From contig NZ_CP010836.1 in assembly GCF_000935025.1 (NCBI RefSeq), positions 806,001 through 870,000 of the forward strand: a DNA stretch of 64,000 bases, given 5' to 3'. The notes under the pieces are model-generated. The model searched no databases, was not told the origin of the DNA, and saw only the letters and a program-made list of their open reading frames with translations. Origin of the DNA: Sphingomonas hengshuiensis. Lineage in GTDB: Bacteria > Pseudomonadota > Alphaproteobacteria > Sphingomonadales > Sphingomonadaceae. Position 1 is the stretch's first letter. Every line of letters begins with the position of its first letter. The translations under genes were made by a program, and so were the position numbers. This document shows, piece by piece, positions 43,738 to 56,200 of this stretch.

Positions 43738-44205
43738 ATGATCAAGCTTTTCCTGCTTTCCGCCGCGCTTGCCGCGGCAGCCACTCCGGCGACCGCGCAG
43801 ACCGTATCCGGAACTCCGGCGGTGGTCAGCGACAAGGCGCGGATCACCGAACTCGAGGCGCAGCTTCGCCGCCAGACGCTGATTGCGGAGAATGCCCGCA
43901 AGGAGGTCGAAATCGTCCGCGCGAATGCCAGGCTCAAGGACGAGCTGATCCTGCTCGCCCGGCAACGCAACGCCGAACTCTATGCGATCGCCACCGAGAT
44001 ACTCGATCGTGGGATGCATCCGCGATCGGTGGAGCCGTTCCTGCAGACCCGTCGCGTGAAAATGGAAAATCTGAAGCAGGCGTTTGAGGATCGTCTCAAC
44101 GCTGCTCGCATCTTCGAAACCACGCAGCCTCCCAGCGTTCAGCTTCGGATGGACAGCGAGCTCAAGGCCAAGCGCGCGGCCGATGCAGCCGCACCCCGCA
44201 ACTGA
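43738..44205 (+). CDS. Periplasmic coiled-coil protein of module 2, unknown function
   Basis: 155 residues. Signal peptide ending PATAQ, a heptad-like helix (about 33-80; KARITELEAQLRRQTLIAEN, then VEIVRANARLKDELILLARQ), and a conserved block RNAELYAIATEILDRG...EPFLQTRRVKMENLKQAFEDRL. This aligns with the protein at 17554, with the pattern NxELxxIAxxILD then EPxxQxxRVxxENxxQAFxD. No known family is recognised. It sits 10 bases after the porin gene and 19 before tpsA2, so it is co-expressed with both. Confidence 0.76.
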   Translation: MIKLFLLSAALAAAATPATAQTVSGTPAVVSDKARITELEAQLRRQTLIAENARKEVEIVRANARLKDELILLARQRNAELYAIATEILDRGMHPRSVEPFLQTRRVKMENLKQAFEDRLNAARIFETTQPPSVQLRMDSELKAKRAADAAAPRN

Positions 44206-44224
44206 ACTCTCAATCTAAAGGTCC

Positions 44225-47200
44225 ATGCCGATGACCCGTTTCCAGCCCGCCCGCATTCGTGTTTCCGGTATCGCTCGCCTGCGTGGCCTGTTGGGCAGCG
44301 CCAGCGTCGCCGCGATCGCGATTACCCTGCCCTTGACCGCCGCAAAGGCGCAGACCCAGCCGTTCGGCTCGATGGTGCGGATGCAGACGGGCACGGTGAT
44401 CGGGACCAACGGCCAGGTCTCGCAATGGACGGGGGCATCGGCCCCGGTGGTCGGTACGGACGCGGACGGTCGCCCGCTGATGACCATCCAGCAGAACCAG
44501 GCCAAGGCGTTGCTGGACTGGGAGCAGTTCCGCCTCCAGACCAACGAGGTGCTGGAATTCCGCCAGCAATCCGCGGACTGGATCGCAGTCAATCGAGTGC
44601 ATGGGCAGCAGGCGTCGGAGATCCTTGGCGAGATCCGGGCGCCCGGCAAGGTGTTCGTCTTTGACGATAACGGCGTGCTGGTGGGCAACGGCGCGAAGAT
44701 CAACGTCCGCCAGCTCGTGACGGGCAAGGGCTTTTCCGACGTACTCGTCGACGGCAAGACGACCACGCTCGTCCAGTCCCGGTCCAAGGCGATCCTCGAC
44801 TGGAGCAACATGAGCCTCCAGGCCGGCGAAGTGCTCAAATATCGGCAGGAGGCTAAGGATTGGGTCGCGCTCAACCGCTCGCATGCGGCAGGCGTCACGA
44901 CGATCGACGGCAACGTCAGCGCCGATGGCCATGTCTATCTGGTCGCGCCCAAGGGGCTCGCGGTCAACGGCAACGTCAGCGCGCAGCAGGTGGTGCTGTC
45001 GTCGCTCGACATCAGCAATGACCAGTTCGAACAGAACGGACTCGTGTCCTCCTATTCGACACGGCTGCTCCCGACCTTCACGAACAGCGTGGTTACCGTC
45101 GGGGACTATGACTATTCGGCAGTGCAAGAGTCGATCCTCAACATCGGCGGCACCTGGGCGGAGGCAAGCGACCCCAACGATCCGCTCAAATATAATGTGA
45201 CGATCGGCAAGAATGCGCGGATCACGACGGGCGCCGGCGGCAAGATCATGCTGTTCGGTCCGCGCGTGGTGAACAAAGGCATATTGAGCGTTTCCGACGA
45301 GGGTCAGGTGATCCTGGTCGGCGGCGAGAATATCTTCCTGACCAACGCGCTCGGCAATGGCATGCTTTCGGCCTATAGCGCGCCCTATTCGCCGCTGGCG
45401 ACGTCGCGGGAGGGGATTCAGTATCTCGTTTCCGATTTCGTCGAGAATGCGGAATGGGCAGTCTTTCTGTCTAAATTGCTCGGTCGCACCGTCGAAGCCG
45501 GCGACTCGCTTGGCTATGAAGATTGGACGCTGCTGACCGGGAGCAAGTCCATCAACGGGCTATATGCGCCCGGCGGGCTGATCGCCGAGTATCTTTCGAA
45601 CAAGCAATATGAGCGCGCGCATGCGATCGGCTATACCGCGCGCAACGAAGGCATCATCTATGCCGCGGGCGGCGGCAATGTGGGGTTCCACGGCCTGAAC
45701 CTGGAACAGATGGGCTCGATCGAGATGACCTCGACTGCCAAGTTCCGGGGCAGCATCGAGTTTCTGGGCACCGTGCAGGAATATGGCGATTATGCCGACG
45801 CCAATGATCTGCGCGGGATTCCCCTCGCCGGGAATGGGACGGTCACCTTCGGCGTAAACAGCCTGACCCAGATCGTGCCCGATCTCGATTCCAAGGATAC
45901 GATCGCGGTGTCGTCCGGCGCCCAGTCGGTCGGATCGATGACGATCCGCGCGGGCAAAGTCGATATGCAGCAGGATTCGCTGATCAACATGCCGGCGGGC
46001 ACGATCAACGCCGTGCTGGATGCCACCTGGCATGTCTTCGGCAATCGCGGGAATGGCGGCAATCGCGGCAACGAGGACGGCACGCGCTTCTTCATGGATG
46101 CAGGTGCGACGATCGACCTGTCCGGATGGAAGCAGTCGGTGCTCGACATGGGCTATCATCAGGTAACGGGTCGCCTGTTCGCCGCCGAACTCGCCGATTC
46201 CCCGGTCCAGCGCGACGGCGCGCTCTATCGCAAGGAAATTTCGGTCGATCGCCGCTTCGGCACCGATTTGGCCAACTGGCAGAATTTCGACAATCTGAGC
46301 CTGGGCACGCTGGCGCAGTTCCTGGTCGATGGCGGCACGTTCACGCTCGACGTCGGCGACGACTTCATCATGAAGCCGGGCTCGGTCATCGACGTGTCGG
46401 GGGGGATCACCACCTATTCGGCGGGCTATGTCACCACGACATTGCTCCGCCGGCTTGACGGCACGGTGATCGACATCCGCGCAGCCGATCCCGACGAGCT
46501 TTATATGGGCCTCGCCAACGAATGGGTTCAGTACGACACCAAATGGGGCAAGCAGCAATCCTATTACATCCCGCTGCTGTCCAGCTACCGGGGCCAGTAT
46601 GAGACGAGCTACGTCGAAGGCGGCAAGGGCGGCCTGATCGAAGTCCTGGCGCCCGACGCGCTGCTCCAGGGCACGGTCAAGGGCGAGACGGTCGCCGGCC
46701 GCTATCAGCGCGGCAACATCCCGGCCGGCGGCGTATTCGCGCTCAATTATATCGACAACGAGAAGGTCACTACCAACGAGAAGGAATATATCAGCAACCT
46801 GGTGCTGATCACCGACAGCCTGCCCGGCCTGACGGCAAGCTTCGGATTGCAGACCAGGCTCAGCGATGTCTTTGGTGATGTTTTCGGGGATGAGTTCGAT
46901 CCCGAGACCGACGCACCCGCCACCGATACTCCGCGCTCGGACAATGCCACCGTTGCGAGCGTCGGCTTCCTCAACAATTCCACGATGGGGAGCTATGCGT
47001 TCTACCAGCGCGGTGCGACTTCGTCGGGCGTCCCGCTCAACGGCTTCGCCGCCTATGTCGGCTCCGACGTCCAGATCGACCTTCAGAACGGCGCGAGCTT
47101 CACCATCGGTGCGGAGCAGCGGCTGGGCTTTGACGGCAGCATTCGCACAGAAGGCGGCAACGTGTCGCTTTCCGGCATGGCGCTTGCCTTCTCGAACACC

Positions 47201-50200
47201 AGCCGGATCGATACCCGTGGCTCCTGGTATAGCGATTACGAACTGAGCGATGCGGTGCCGCTCGTCGGCCAGCCGCGGTTCGATGGCGGCACGGTGTCGC
47301 TCACCGCGGGCGCGGATGCCGAATGGGCCGGTCTGCCTGGGATGGGCATGAGCCTTCCCAAGGGCATGGTCATCGACACGAGCGGCGGCGGCTGGGTGAA
47401 TCGCGACGGCATCCTGACGCCTGGCATCGCCGGTGACTTGTTCGTCAGCACGTCGTTCCCCTATCCCGGCGACCCGGTCGATCTTTCGGCGGTGTACGAT
47501 GCGCGCGCCTTTGGCCTGGCCGGAAACGGCGCACTGGTTCTGCGCTTCAGCGATCCCGTCTACATCGGCAATGCCACTGCGACACCGGTCGAAGGCGAAC
47601 GTTCGGCCGTCATTCTCAACCCTGAACTCTTCGAAAACAGCGGCTTTTCAACGATCGGAATCCTCGCCCCCGGCGTAGCGCTGCTCGATGGCGAGACGAT
47701 CAATGCGTCGACCGCCAGCCTGGTGCTGCGCGATGCCACGTTGGTGAACGGCCTTCCGGCCGCCTATGCCGCCACGACGGGCACCGACATTTACGACATC
47801 GCAGACGTGCGCACCCTGTCGATCGAGCAGCGCCCGCTCGACACGCTTTCCGGAATGAACATCGCCTTTGTTTCCGGGGACTATCTCAACTATATCGGCA
47901 AAGGCAGTTCGATCACGACCCAGCTTGGCGGCAAGATCGAACTGGTCGGCAATAGCTATGTCTTCGGCGCGCTGACCGCGCCTGCGGGCCAGATATGGCT
48001 CGGCGGCGCATCGAGGGCCGGCTCCTACAGATTCAATGGCGTCGGTCGCGACGGTGTCATCTGGATTCCGCAGGCTTCCGAGCTGACCTACACCGTCTAT
48101 GTTGGGCCAAACGGAAAGCTGCTGGCGCCCGGCGCCTCGCTGGTCCTGTCGCAGGGCGTCGACGCGAATGGAGCGCCGACGCGCGACGGCGCGGTCTTCG
48201 ACGGCGGGCTGATCTCGATCATCGCCGACCAGATTTTGCTGGATCGCGGGTCGTTGCTCAGTGTGGAGGGCGTTGCCGACCAGTTTGATCGACCGGCGTC
48301 GGCAACGCCAGGCCAGCTTGTGCCAACCATGGTCGCATCGAACGGCGGCACGGTGATGCTCCAGGGCCTGGAAATGAATATCGACAGCGCCACCTATCGG
48401 GCCGCGGCGGGCGGGGCCGGGGCGGTCGGCGGCACATTCAACCTGGCCTGGCGTCCGCGCTATGGCGCGACGGAAGCGGTCGATCCGACCCAGATGGTCG
48501 ATACGCTGGAGAGCTATTTCACCGCCGGCTATTTCTTCGACGTCGACGGCCAGCAGGTCAGCAGTCTCTATGGCGCCGACCTCAGCAGGATCGACTGGGC
48601 AAATGTGCTTGGCGCCAGCTTCGATTTCGCGCCGGGCTTCACGCTGGAGGATCGCGCCGCCCTGGTCGGCATGTTCACCGACTATAGCGCCGCCGCTGCG
48701 GGGGCGCCGCCGATGCTGGTGATCGGCGATGCGATCGACCTGAACGGCGTCGTGCCACCCACCGCGGAGTTCTCTCCGGGCCTGGCCCGGGTGTTCGAGA
48801 CGCTGTTCGGTTATACGCTGCCGACGCTGAATACGGCGGAGCCTGCCGTCACCGTTCTTTCTACGCAGCGGATGGACAATGCAGGATTTTCCAGCCTTGG
48901 CATCGACGCCTCGGCGGGAATCGTTTTCAACGGTGACGTCACGTTGGGCGGAAAGCGCGCCGATGGCAGCTATGTGTTCGACACCGTGCGCCTCAACGCG
49001 CTGAGTTTCATGGGCACTGCCGGGTCCCACGTCACGATCGAAGCCGGCTACCTCCAACTCATGACCGCCGCCGGCATCGATTCCGCGCTGTACAAGCAGA
49101 ATATCGCCTCGGCGGGCGTGAGCCCGGTAATGGCCAACACGACGATCACCGCAAAGGCCGGTACGCTGCTCGGCGTGTCGTCTGCGGACTTTTACGGCTT
49201 CTCCACGGTGGATCTCGTCAGCGCCGGCGACATTCGTTTCAGCGGCGTCTACGATGGCGTCAGCAATCCAACGGGGCTGCTGCAAGCCACGGGCCTGCTG
49301 CGTTTCACCGCGGACCAGGTTTATGCCGGTTCCGGGCGCATCTTCTCGGTTTCGTCGGATACGGGGATTGAAATTCGCCCGCAGAATGATGGCGGTCCGA
49401 TCAATGCCAGCCCGTATGAGGCTGCGGCGGAACTCAGCTTGAATGCGCCGCATATCCTCCAATCGGGCATTCTTCGCTCGCCGCTCGGCATCCTGAACCT
49501 CAATGCCTATCAGAACGGCACCGAGGGATCGGGCACGGTCACTTTTGCGGCGGGCAGCATCACTTCGGTTTCGGGCGAGGGGCGGCTGATCCCCTATGGC
49601 TATACGTCCAACGGCGATACGTGGATCAATCCGTTTACCGGCACGGAGATGAAGACGCTGCCGTCGAAGGCAGTCAACATCAACGCCAACCTCGTCGATT
49701 TGCGCGAGGGATCAAAGGTCGACATCACCGGCGGCGGCGACATGGTGGCGCGGGAGTTCATCCAGGGGACCGGCGGCACCTATGACTGGCTGCGCGGGTA
49801 TCGCGATGCCAATAATAGCTGGATTGGAGACGGATCGGGCATTTACGCGGTGATGCCGGGCTATGAAGGCGACATTGCGCCGCTCAGCTTTGGCGGCTCG
49901 TCTATCCCCATCGGCGCGAAAGTCTATTTGCCGGGCGGCAGCGGGCTCGCGGCGGGCTATTATGTGCTGTTACCGGCGGAATATGCCCTGCTTCCGGGCG
50001 CCTATCGGGTTACGCTGAACCATCGCGAGCAGGATACGGTCGCAATGGCCGCCGGCGAGGTGCGCAACCTTAGCGACGCTTCGTCGATCCAGGCCGGATA
50101 TCAGGTGAGCGGGATCACCGGCCAGTCGACGTCCGGCACGCTGCCGTTCCTGGTGATGTCGGGAACGACGTTGCGCGCACGCAGCACCTATATCGAGACG

Positions 50201-53200
50201 TCCGCGAACGGCTATTTCTCGTCCGAGGCCTATCTGAAGAAGGCCGAGCGCATCAACCGCGAGCTGCTGGACCTGCCTCGCCGACCGCTTGACGGGGGAA
50301 GCCTGTCGCTGACGGTCGCAAGCGAATTGCGCCTGGATGGATCGCTGCTGTCGGGCGCGGCCAAGGGGGGGCGCGACGGCCTGTTCGACATTTCCTCGTC
50401 GCATATCGTCGTCGCGGGAAGCCATACCGATCTCAGCCAATATGCGGGGTATCTGGCGCTCGACAGCGATCAGCTTTCCAGCTTCGGTGCCGAAAGCATC
50501 CTGATCGGCGGCACGCGATCGCAAACCGAAAACGTGCTCCAGCTCACCGTCGGCGCAACCGATCTGGTGATCGACAATGCCGGGTCGACGCTGAAGGCGC
50601 CGGACATCATCCTGGCCGCATCGGGGCGGCTCGACGTGCTGGGCGGTGCTTCGGTCGAGGCTGCGGGCACCATAACGGGCGCGGTCGGCGACATCCATGT
50701 CTCGCAGCTCTACGCCACTGCCTATGATGACGACGGCACCCCCGATTATATCGCGGATGACGCAACCTATCACGGCGCACTCGACGCCGGCGCGCTGGTC
50801 CATCTCTCGGTCGCGCGACAAGTGGACATCGTCCGCGATCAGGCGGCGGTGGATGCCTATGCGCAGCTCATGCGCGATCCCGAAGCACTGGCCGCGGCCA
50901 ATGCCGGTCGCGCGAAGTTGGGGCTCGCACCGCTTGTCGCCTATGCGGGATTGCTCACGATCAACGAAGGGAGCAGCCTGATCGGCGGGCATGCGCTGGC
51001 GCTCGATGCCACGGACAATGCCATCGCCGTGCCGGGGGCGACGCTTCGGGCCAGCCAGATCAGCGCCTCGTCGTCGCTGATCAGCATCGGCGCGGTGCCG
51101 CAGGGTACCGGCGGGCTGGTGTTCGACGCGTCCTCGCTGCTGGCGCTGGGCAATGCCCAGGAACTGACGCTGAAGAGCTATTCTTCGATCGACATTCACG
51201 GTTCGGTCAATGTCCGCGCCGCCGATGCGCTGCGTCTCGACACGCGCGAACTGCGCCTTTTGGGCGATGCCGATCAGGCCGCGACCATTCGCGCCAATAG
51301 TTTGACGCTGGCCAACAGCCAGCAAAGCGCTGCGGTCGCAGTGGCGGGCGAGGGAACGCTGACGCTGTCCGGCGCCACGGTCCGGCTGGAGGGTGGGGAC
51401 AAGGCACTGAGCGGGATTGATCGTCTGGTGATCAATGCCGACCAGCGGTTGATCGGCTCCGGCACGGGCACGCTGCACGTGCCGGGCAGTGTCGCGATCT
51501 CTGCGGGGGCAGTGACTGCGGAAAGCGGCCAGCGGCTCGCGATTGACGCGACCGGCGACATCGCCGTGGCATTCAACGGCGCCACCGCGCTTCCGGTCTT
51601 TGATGGGGTCGGCGGGGCGGTTACGCTCGCCGGCTCGACCATCGATTTCGATGGCCAGATTCGCATGATCGGCGGTCAGGTGAACCTGACCGCGAGCGAC
51701 GGCGATCTGCGGCTGCGCGAAAATGCGCGGATCGATGTCACCAGCGGCGTGGCGACATTCTACGACGTGTCGGTGGGCGTTGCGGCGGGCACCGTGAACC
51801 TGACTGCGGCACGGGGCGACATCGCGCTGGGCCAGGGCAGCGTCATCGACGTGTCGGGCGCTGGCACCGGCGGCGATGCCGGTACGCTGAACCTTTCCGC
51901 CGGGCTGGGGGACGTTCGGTTCGACGGCATCGTCAAGGGTCAGGCGGGCAAGGATGCGCTGGGCGGGACGTTCTCGCTGTTGACCGGCCAGATCGACGAT
52001 TTCGGCGCGTTCGACGCAAAGATTGCGGCGGCAGGTTTCGATCTTTCGCGGCGCTATGAATTCAATGCCGGCGATGTCGTGATCAATTCGGTGGTGCGCG
52101 CGCAGAATTTCACTCTCCTTGCCAATGCGGGCACGGTGACGCTGACCGGCGCGATCGAGACGACCGGCGCCAATGGCGGGCGGGTCCAGCTTGCGGCGGC
52201 GGGCGCCGTCACGCTTGCCGGGTCCGGTCGGATCGCGGCCGGCGCAAAGGCGACAGGCGGATCGGGTGGCACTGTCGTCCTGGAAACCGCCGGCGCGAAT
52301 GGCGGGGTCATCTCGATCGCAGCAGGTGCGGTCATCGATGTCAGCGGCGAAGGCGAGGGCGGACGGACGGTCCGCCTGCGCGCGCCGCAACTGGGCAGTG
52401 GCGACGTTGCGATCGGCACCATTGCGGGCAGCTTCACCGGCGCGCGCTCGGTGACTGCCGAGGCCTATCGCGTCTATGATAATGTCTCGACGATCGACCG
52501 CGCGCTGATCGATCGGGTATCGGCCGATGCCACGACCTTCTTTGGCGCAAACGGCACCGCGATCCAGGCGCGCCTCGGATCGCAGGTTTCGCTGATCGCC
52601 GGGATCGAGCTGCGCAATGCGGGCGACATGCAGCTTGCTACCGATTGGGACCTGTCGGGCCTGCGCTTCAACGGTGCAGCGGGTGCGCTGACGCTGCGCG
52701 CCGCCGGCGACCTGCGGATCGATGCCAATCTGAGCGACGGCTTCGTCGGGACCCAGCTTTTGAGCGGCGATAGCTGGTCGTTCAACCTGACCGCCGGCGC
52801 CAACATCGCCAGCCCGAATTCGATGGCGGTGCTGCCCACCGATCTGCTCGCCGCCGGGAAGGGATCGCTGATCATCGGCGGTAAGGCGGATACGATCGAA
52901 TATTATTACGATCCGGCCTATGGGAACGAGAATCGGCTGTACATCCGGAACTCGGCCGGCGGTTTCGCGCGCGATACATCGGCTCAACCCAGCAACTTTT
53001 TGCTTGGCTTCATCGAGCTTCAGCGCGACGCGGCGACGGGCAAATATATCGATCCGACCACCGGCGCGCTGATCGAGAAGGACCCGGTGACGGGCGATTA
53101 CACCGATACTGCGGTATACGGGCGGCGTCCGCTGGCGTGGATTCATTTCGCATCCGGTGGTGCATTTGCCCGGCAGGCGCAGGACGGTTCGATCATTTCG

Positions 53201-56200
53201 TACTTCGGCGCCGGCATCGACCAGAACGACGTCGCCACCATCCGCCCATTCGCGCAATGGAACAATGCCACCGGCTATTCGGTGCGGACCGGGACCGGCG
53301 CGATCGGCCTTTCGGCGGCGCGCGACCTTGTGCTCGAACAGCGCCCATCGGTGGTCTACACGGCGGGCCGCGCGGCGGACGCACTGCCGGGCTTTTATGC
53401 GCCGCCAAAGGCCGTCTATGGCACGCAGGGGGGCGACATCCGCGTAGAGGTGGGCCGCGATATCGTCGCCGATCCGCGGACACCGCAATTGCCCAGCGGG
53501 TATCTGCGCCAGAGCGTGTCGATGAACGGCGATCTCGGCACCTTCGATGCGGGCACCGATCGCGCGTTCCAGCAATCGACCTGGTGGATCGATCATTCTG
53601 CGTTTGAAGGCGGGCTCGGCGCGTTGGGCGGGGGCAATATCGACATCGCGGCGCGCGGCGACGTGCGTAATCTGGGTGTCGCCATTCCGACCAGTGGACG
53701 CGTTACCGGCGGCACCTTTGCCGGCGATCCGCTGGAATTGCACACGCTCGGCGGCGGCAATCTGACGCTGCTGGCGGGTGGCGATGTCGCGGGCGGCGCT
53801 TTCTATGTCGGTGACGGGCTCGGCACGATCATTGCGGGCGGCGCACTCACTTCGGGATCGCAGGTGCATGAATATACCTACAGCTGCCGAGAGCTGAACG
53901 CCAATATCGGCACCTGTAACATGCACTATGACCCGATCGGTCGCGACCTCACCTACGATCTGTACCCGATGCTGTTCACCAGTTCGGGGCAGTTGACCAT
54001 TCGCGCGGCGGGCGACCTCAACATCGAAGGCGTCTTCGATCCGCTGCTTTTGGGGAGCCTGGCGCAGCTCAACGACGGGACTGTTACCCGACAGGGGCGC
54101 CAGGACATGATCTCGTACACGGCAGAGGCTTCGCTTTCGCTGTTCTCGTCGGGTGGCGACGTGACGATGTGGAACAACGACCTCAACGTCCTGATCGCCC
54201 ATCTTCAGTCGGTGCCGGATCAACTCCAATATCTATCCTCGGATGTCGCCATTCTGGGAAGCGTCGAGGCGAGCGACTTGCAGCCGTCGATCGGATGGCT
54301 GCTGCGTCCGTCGACGATCAGCGCTATCGCCGCTGCCGGCGATGTCAGCATCCTCGGCGGCATCGTCATGATGCCTTCGCCTACCGGCAACCTGGATCTG
54401 CTGGCCGGCGACAACATAGTCCTGGGCTATGAGACCGAGGCACGGGCCGAGGCGCCGCGTACCGGCGTCGGCAACCACCCGCTGAACTACCGGACCACGT
54501 CCTACACGGAACCGGGCATCCTCATGAGCCAGGCGGACATCGCGTTGCTGCCCACGCCCGACAATATCGCACCCACGCGAACCCGCACGCTGATCCGCGA
54601 GAATTTCTTGTACGCGGGTCACGGAAATATCTCGCCGGCCGGCACCTATTTCACCGAGGATAACCTGCCCGACCTGCACGTCGGCGATGTGCGACCGGCG
54701 CGCATTTATGCTGCGCGGGGCGATATCGTGTCGGACAATCTGGCGATCCTGACCTTGCCCAAGTCAGCCTGGGTGCAGGCGAATGGCAGCATCTATTTCC
54801 CGTCGTTCAGCTTCCAGCACAATCAGGCGACCGACCTCAGCCTGCTCCGGGCCGGTGACGGAATTTACTTCAGCCACGTTTTGCGGCGGGACGTGCGCTA
54901 TCTGCGCGCCTTCGTGGATTATGGCTATGTGAATGTGTTTGGCCCGGGCCGGCTGGAAGTGGAGGCGGGGGGCGACATCTACCTCCCCGACAACAGTCTG
55001 GGGATCACCACCGACCGCATTCAACTCTATCCGGTCAACACGGCTGTCCCGGCCTTCACTCCGACGGCGCCCTGGCACCCAGACGAGAACGCCGCCGACA
55101 TCGCGATCAGCGCCGGGTTCAACCAGGCGCCGTCCTACGCGGCGTTCGAAGCGGCCTATCTCGATCCGCTCAAGGCGGACGGCATGGCCGAGTATGTGAT
55201 CGACGAAGCCAGCGGCAAATCGCTCTATCTGTTCGATCGCGACTATCCGCGCGCGCAGGGCGCTACGGGCGAGTTTGCGGTGCCCGAGCCGCGGGAGGGG
55301 CTGGTGAATTACGTGCGCCGTCTCCAGGGGCTCGCGCCGCTGGAAACGCGGGAGGCTGAGCAGGGCTATCTCGATACCGCCTGGGCTTACTGGCAGACGC
55401 TGTCGACCGACTACAAGACGCCCTTCTATCGCAGCATCCTGTTCATGGAGACCCGGTCGAGCGGTCGCGAAGCGAACGATCCCAAGAGCGATCGCTACGG
55501 TTCGGCACAGCGCGGCTATGATGCCATCGCCACGCTCTTCCCCGGTGCCCAGAAAGCAGCGGACGAAGCGCTGGCGGAAGGCGAATCGCGCTGGAACGGG
55601 GATTTCGAAACCTATGCCAGCCGCGTCGTCAGCTTTGGCGGCGGCAAGGTCGAACTGGTCATCCCGGGGGGCAAGGTCGATCTGGCCAATGTCGCCGCGG
55701 CCAACGACCAGACCGGTCAGCCGTCGCTCGAGCAGCCGCGCGGCGATGCCATGCGCGCGGGGATCATCACCGCGGACGGCGGTGAAGTGAACATCCTTGC
55801 CCATAACAGCGTGATCCTGAACAACTCGCGCCTGCTGACCACCAAGGGTGGCAATGTGATGATCTGGTCGTCGTTCGGCGACATCGCCGCGGGCCGCGGC
55901 GCGAAGACGTCGATCAGCCCGCAATATTACGACTATCTGCTCGATAAATGGGCGGCGATGGAGCGCGAGCCCGCCGGGCTTCCCACCGGCGCGGGTATCG
56001 GCACGCTGGCGACCCAGCCGGGTACGCCCCCGGCCGACGTCGATCTGGTCGCGCCGCTGGGCATCGTCGATGCGGGAGACGCCGGCATCCGCGTCTCGGG
56101 CAATTTCAACGTCTTCGCATTGCAGGTGCTGGGCCTCGACAATATCGAAGTCGCCGGGATCGCAACCGGCCTGCCGATACCGCCCGCCGCACCGCCGACC

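Noticed and set aside
49970..54229. Minus-strand open frame of about 1419 codons inside tpsA2
   Set aside because: Same shadow effect opposite TpsA 2; composition is Arg/Asp/Ala/Gly-rich with no recognisable motif and no ribosome site at its start.
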